Shown: piece by piece, positions 5,915-5,937 of the stretch
Position numbering within the stretch: the first letter of the stretch is position 1
How the letters are laid out: every line of letters starts with the position of its first letter
Source: an uncultured Pseudomonadota bacterium
Lineage (GTDB): Bacteria; Bdellovibrionota_B; Oligoflexia; Oligoflexales; CAILAO01
Length of the DNA stretch: 5,937 nt
Reading direction: 5' to 3'
NCBI GenBank assembly: GCA_903832105.1
Contig: CAILAO010000668.1
Coordinates: 1-5,937, forward strand
Translations under genes and position numbers: made by a program
The notes under the pieces: generated by a model
Told to the model about the DNA's origin: nothing
Seen by the model: the letters and a program-made list of their open reading frames with translations, nothing else
The model's database searches: none

Positions 5915-5937
5915 CAAAAAAATTCCTCGCCTAACCA

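Noticed and set aside
1..5937. CRISPR array, tRNA or rRNA genes
   Set aside because: No regularly spaced direct repeats and no cloverleaf or rRNA-like sequence were seen on reading either strand; the space between genes is too small to hide an rRNA.

Overview
The window reads as bacterial DNA from a Gram-negative organism. It encodes a PBP4-type D,D-carboxypeptidase/endopeptidase with a Sec signal peptide, a lipoprotein with a clear lipobox, and a membrane-anchored DsbA-like thioredoxin. Base composition is moderate to AT-leaning and intergenic gaps are short. The four-helix-bundle fragment, the bacterial GP42-like transglutaminase lipoprotein and the VKOR-associated style of DsbA would all suit a Bdellovibrionota-like or other deep proteobacterial lineage. 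That placement is an inference from family distribution and is weak.

Layout, left to right. (1) Positions 1-376, minus strand, running off the left edge: a chimeric reading frame. Its first ~56 codons are the N-terminus of an IS5-family transposase. They join in frame, near position 206-211, to the middle and C-terminal part of a four-helix-bundle (23S rRNA intervening-sequence/S23-type) protein. A plausible sigma70-type promoter (438-465) points at it. (2) Positions 561-2510, minus: a 649-aa lipoprotein that looks like a transglutaminase of the oomycete GP42 'elicitor' family. It has a catalytic-type Cys motif (GHCHGWAP), downstream His and Asp candidates, and a segment strongly resembling the plant-recognised Pep-13 peptide. 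(3) Positions 2593-4065, minus: dacB-like PBP4 with the SxxK, SxN and KTG motifs intact. (4) Positions 4066-4179: a 114-bp divergent promoter region. (5) Positions 4180-5091, plus: trxB, thioredoxin reductase, starting with TTG behind a strong Shine-Dalgarno sequence. (6) Positions 5112-5879, plus: a single-pass membrane DsbA-like protein with a CPAC active site, 20 nt after trxB. (7) Positions 5892-5914: a hairpin whose T-tract faces a convergent minus-strand gene beyond the right edge.

Two functional pairs emerge. The minus-strand pair (dacB then the transglutaminase-like lipoprotein) is a cell-envelope set: PBP4 trims or cleaves peptidoglycan cross-links, and the lipoprotein may cross-link or modify proteins at the envelope. 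The lipoprotein also seems to have its own promoter. The plus-strand pair (trxB, dsbA-like) is a thiol-redox set, with cytoplasmic NADPH-driven thioredoxin reduction next to an extracytoplasmic disulfide enzyme. The most notable item is the Pep-13-like transglutaminase; the second is the transposase/four-helix-bundle fusion.
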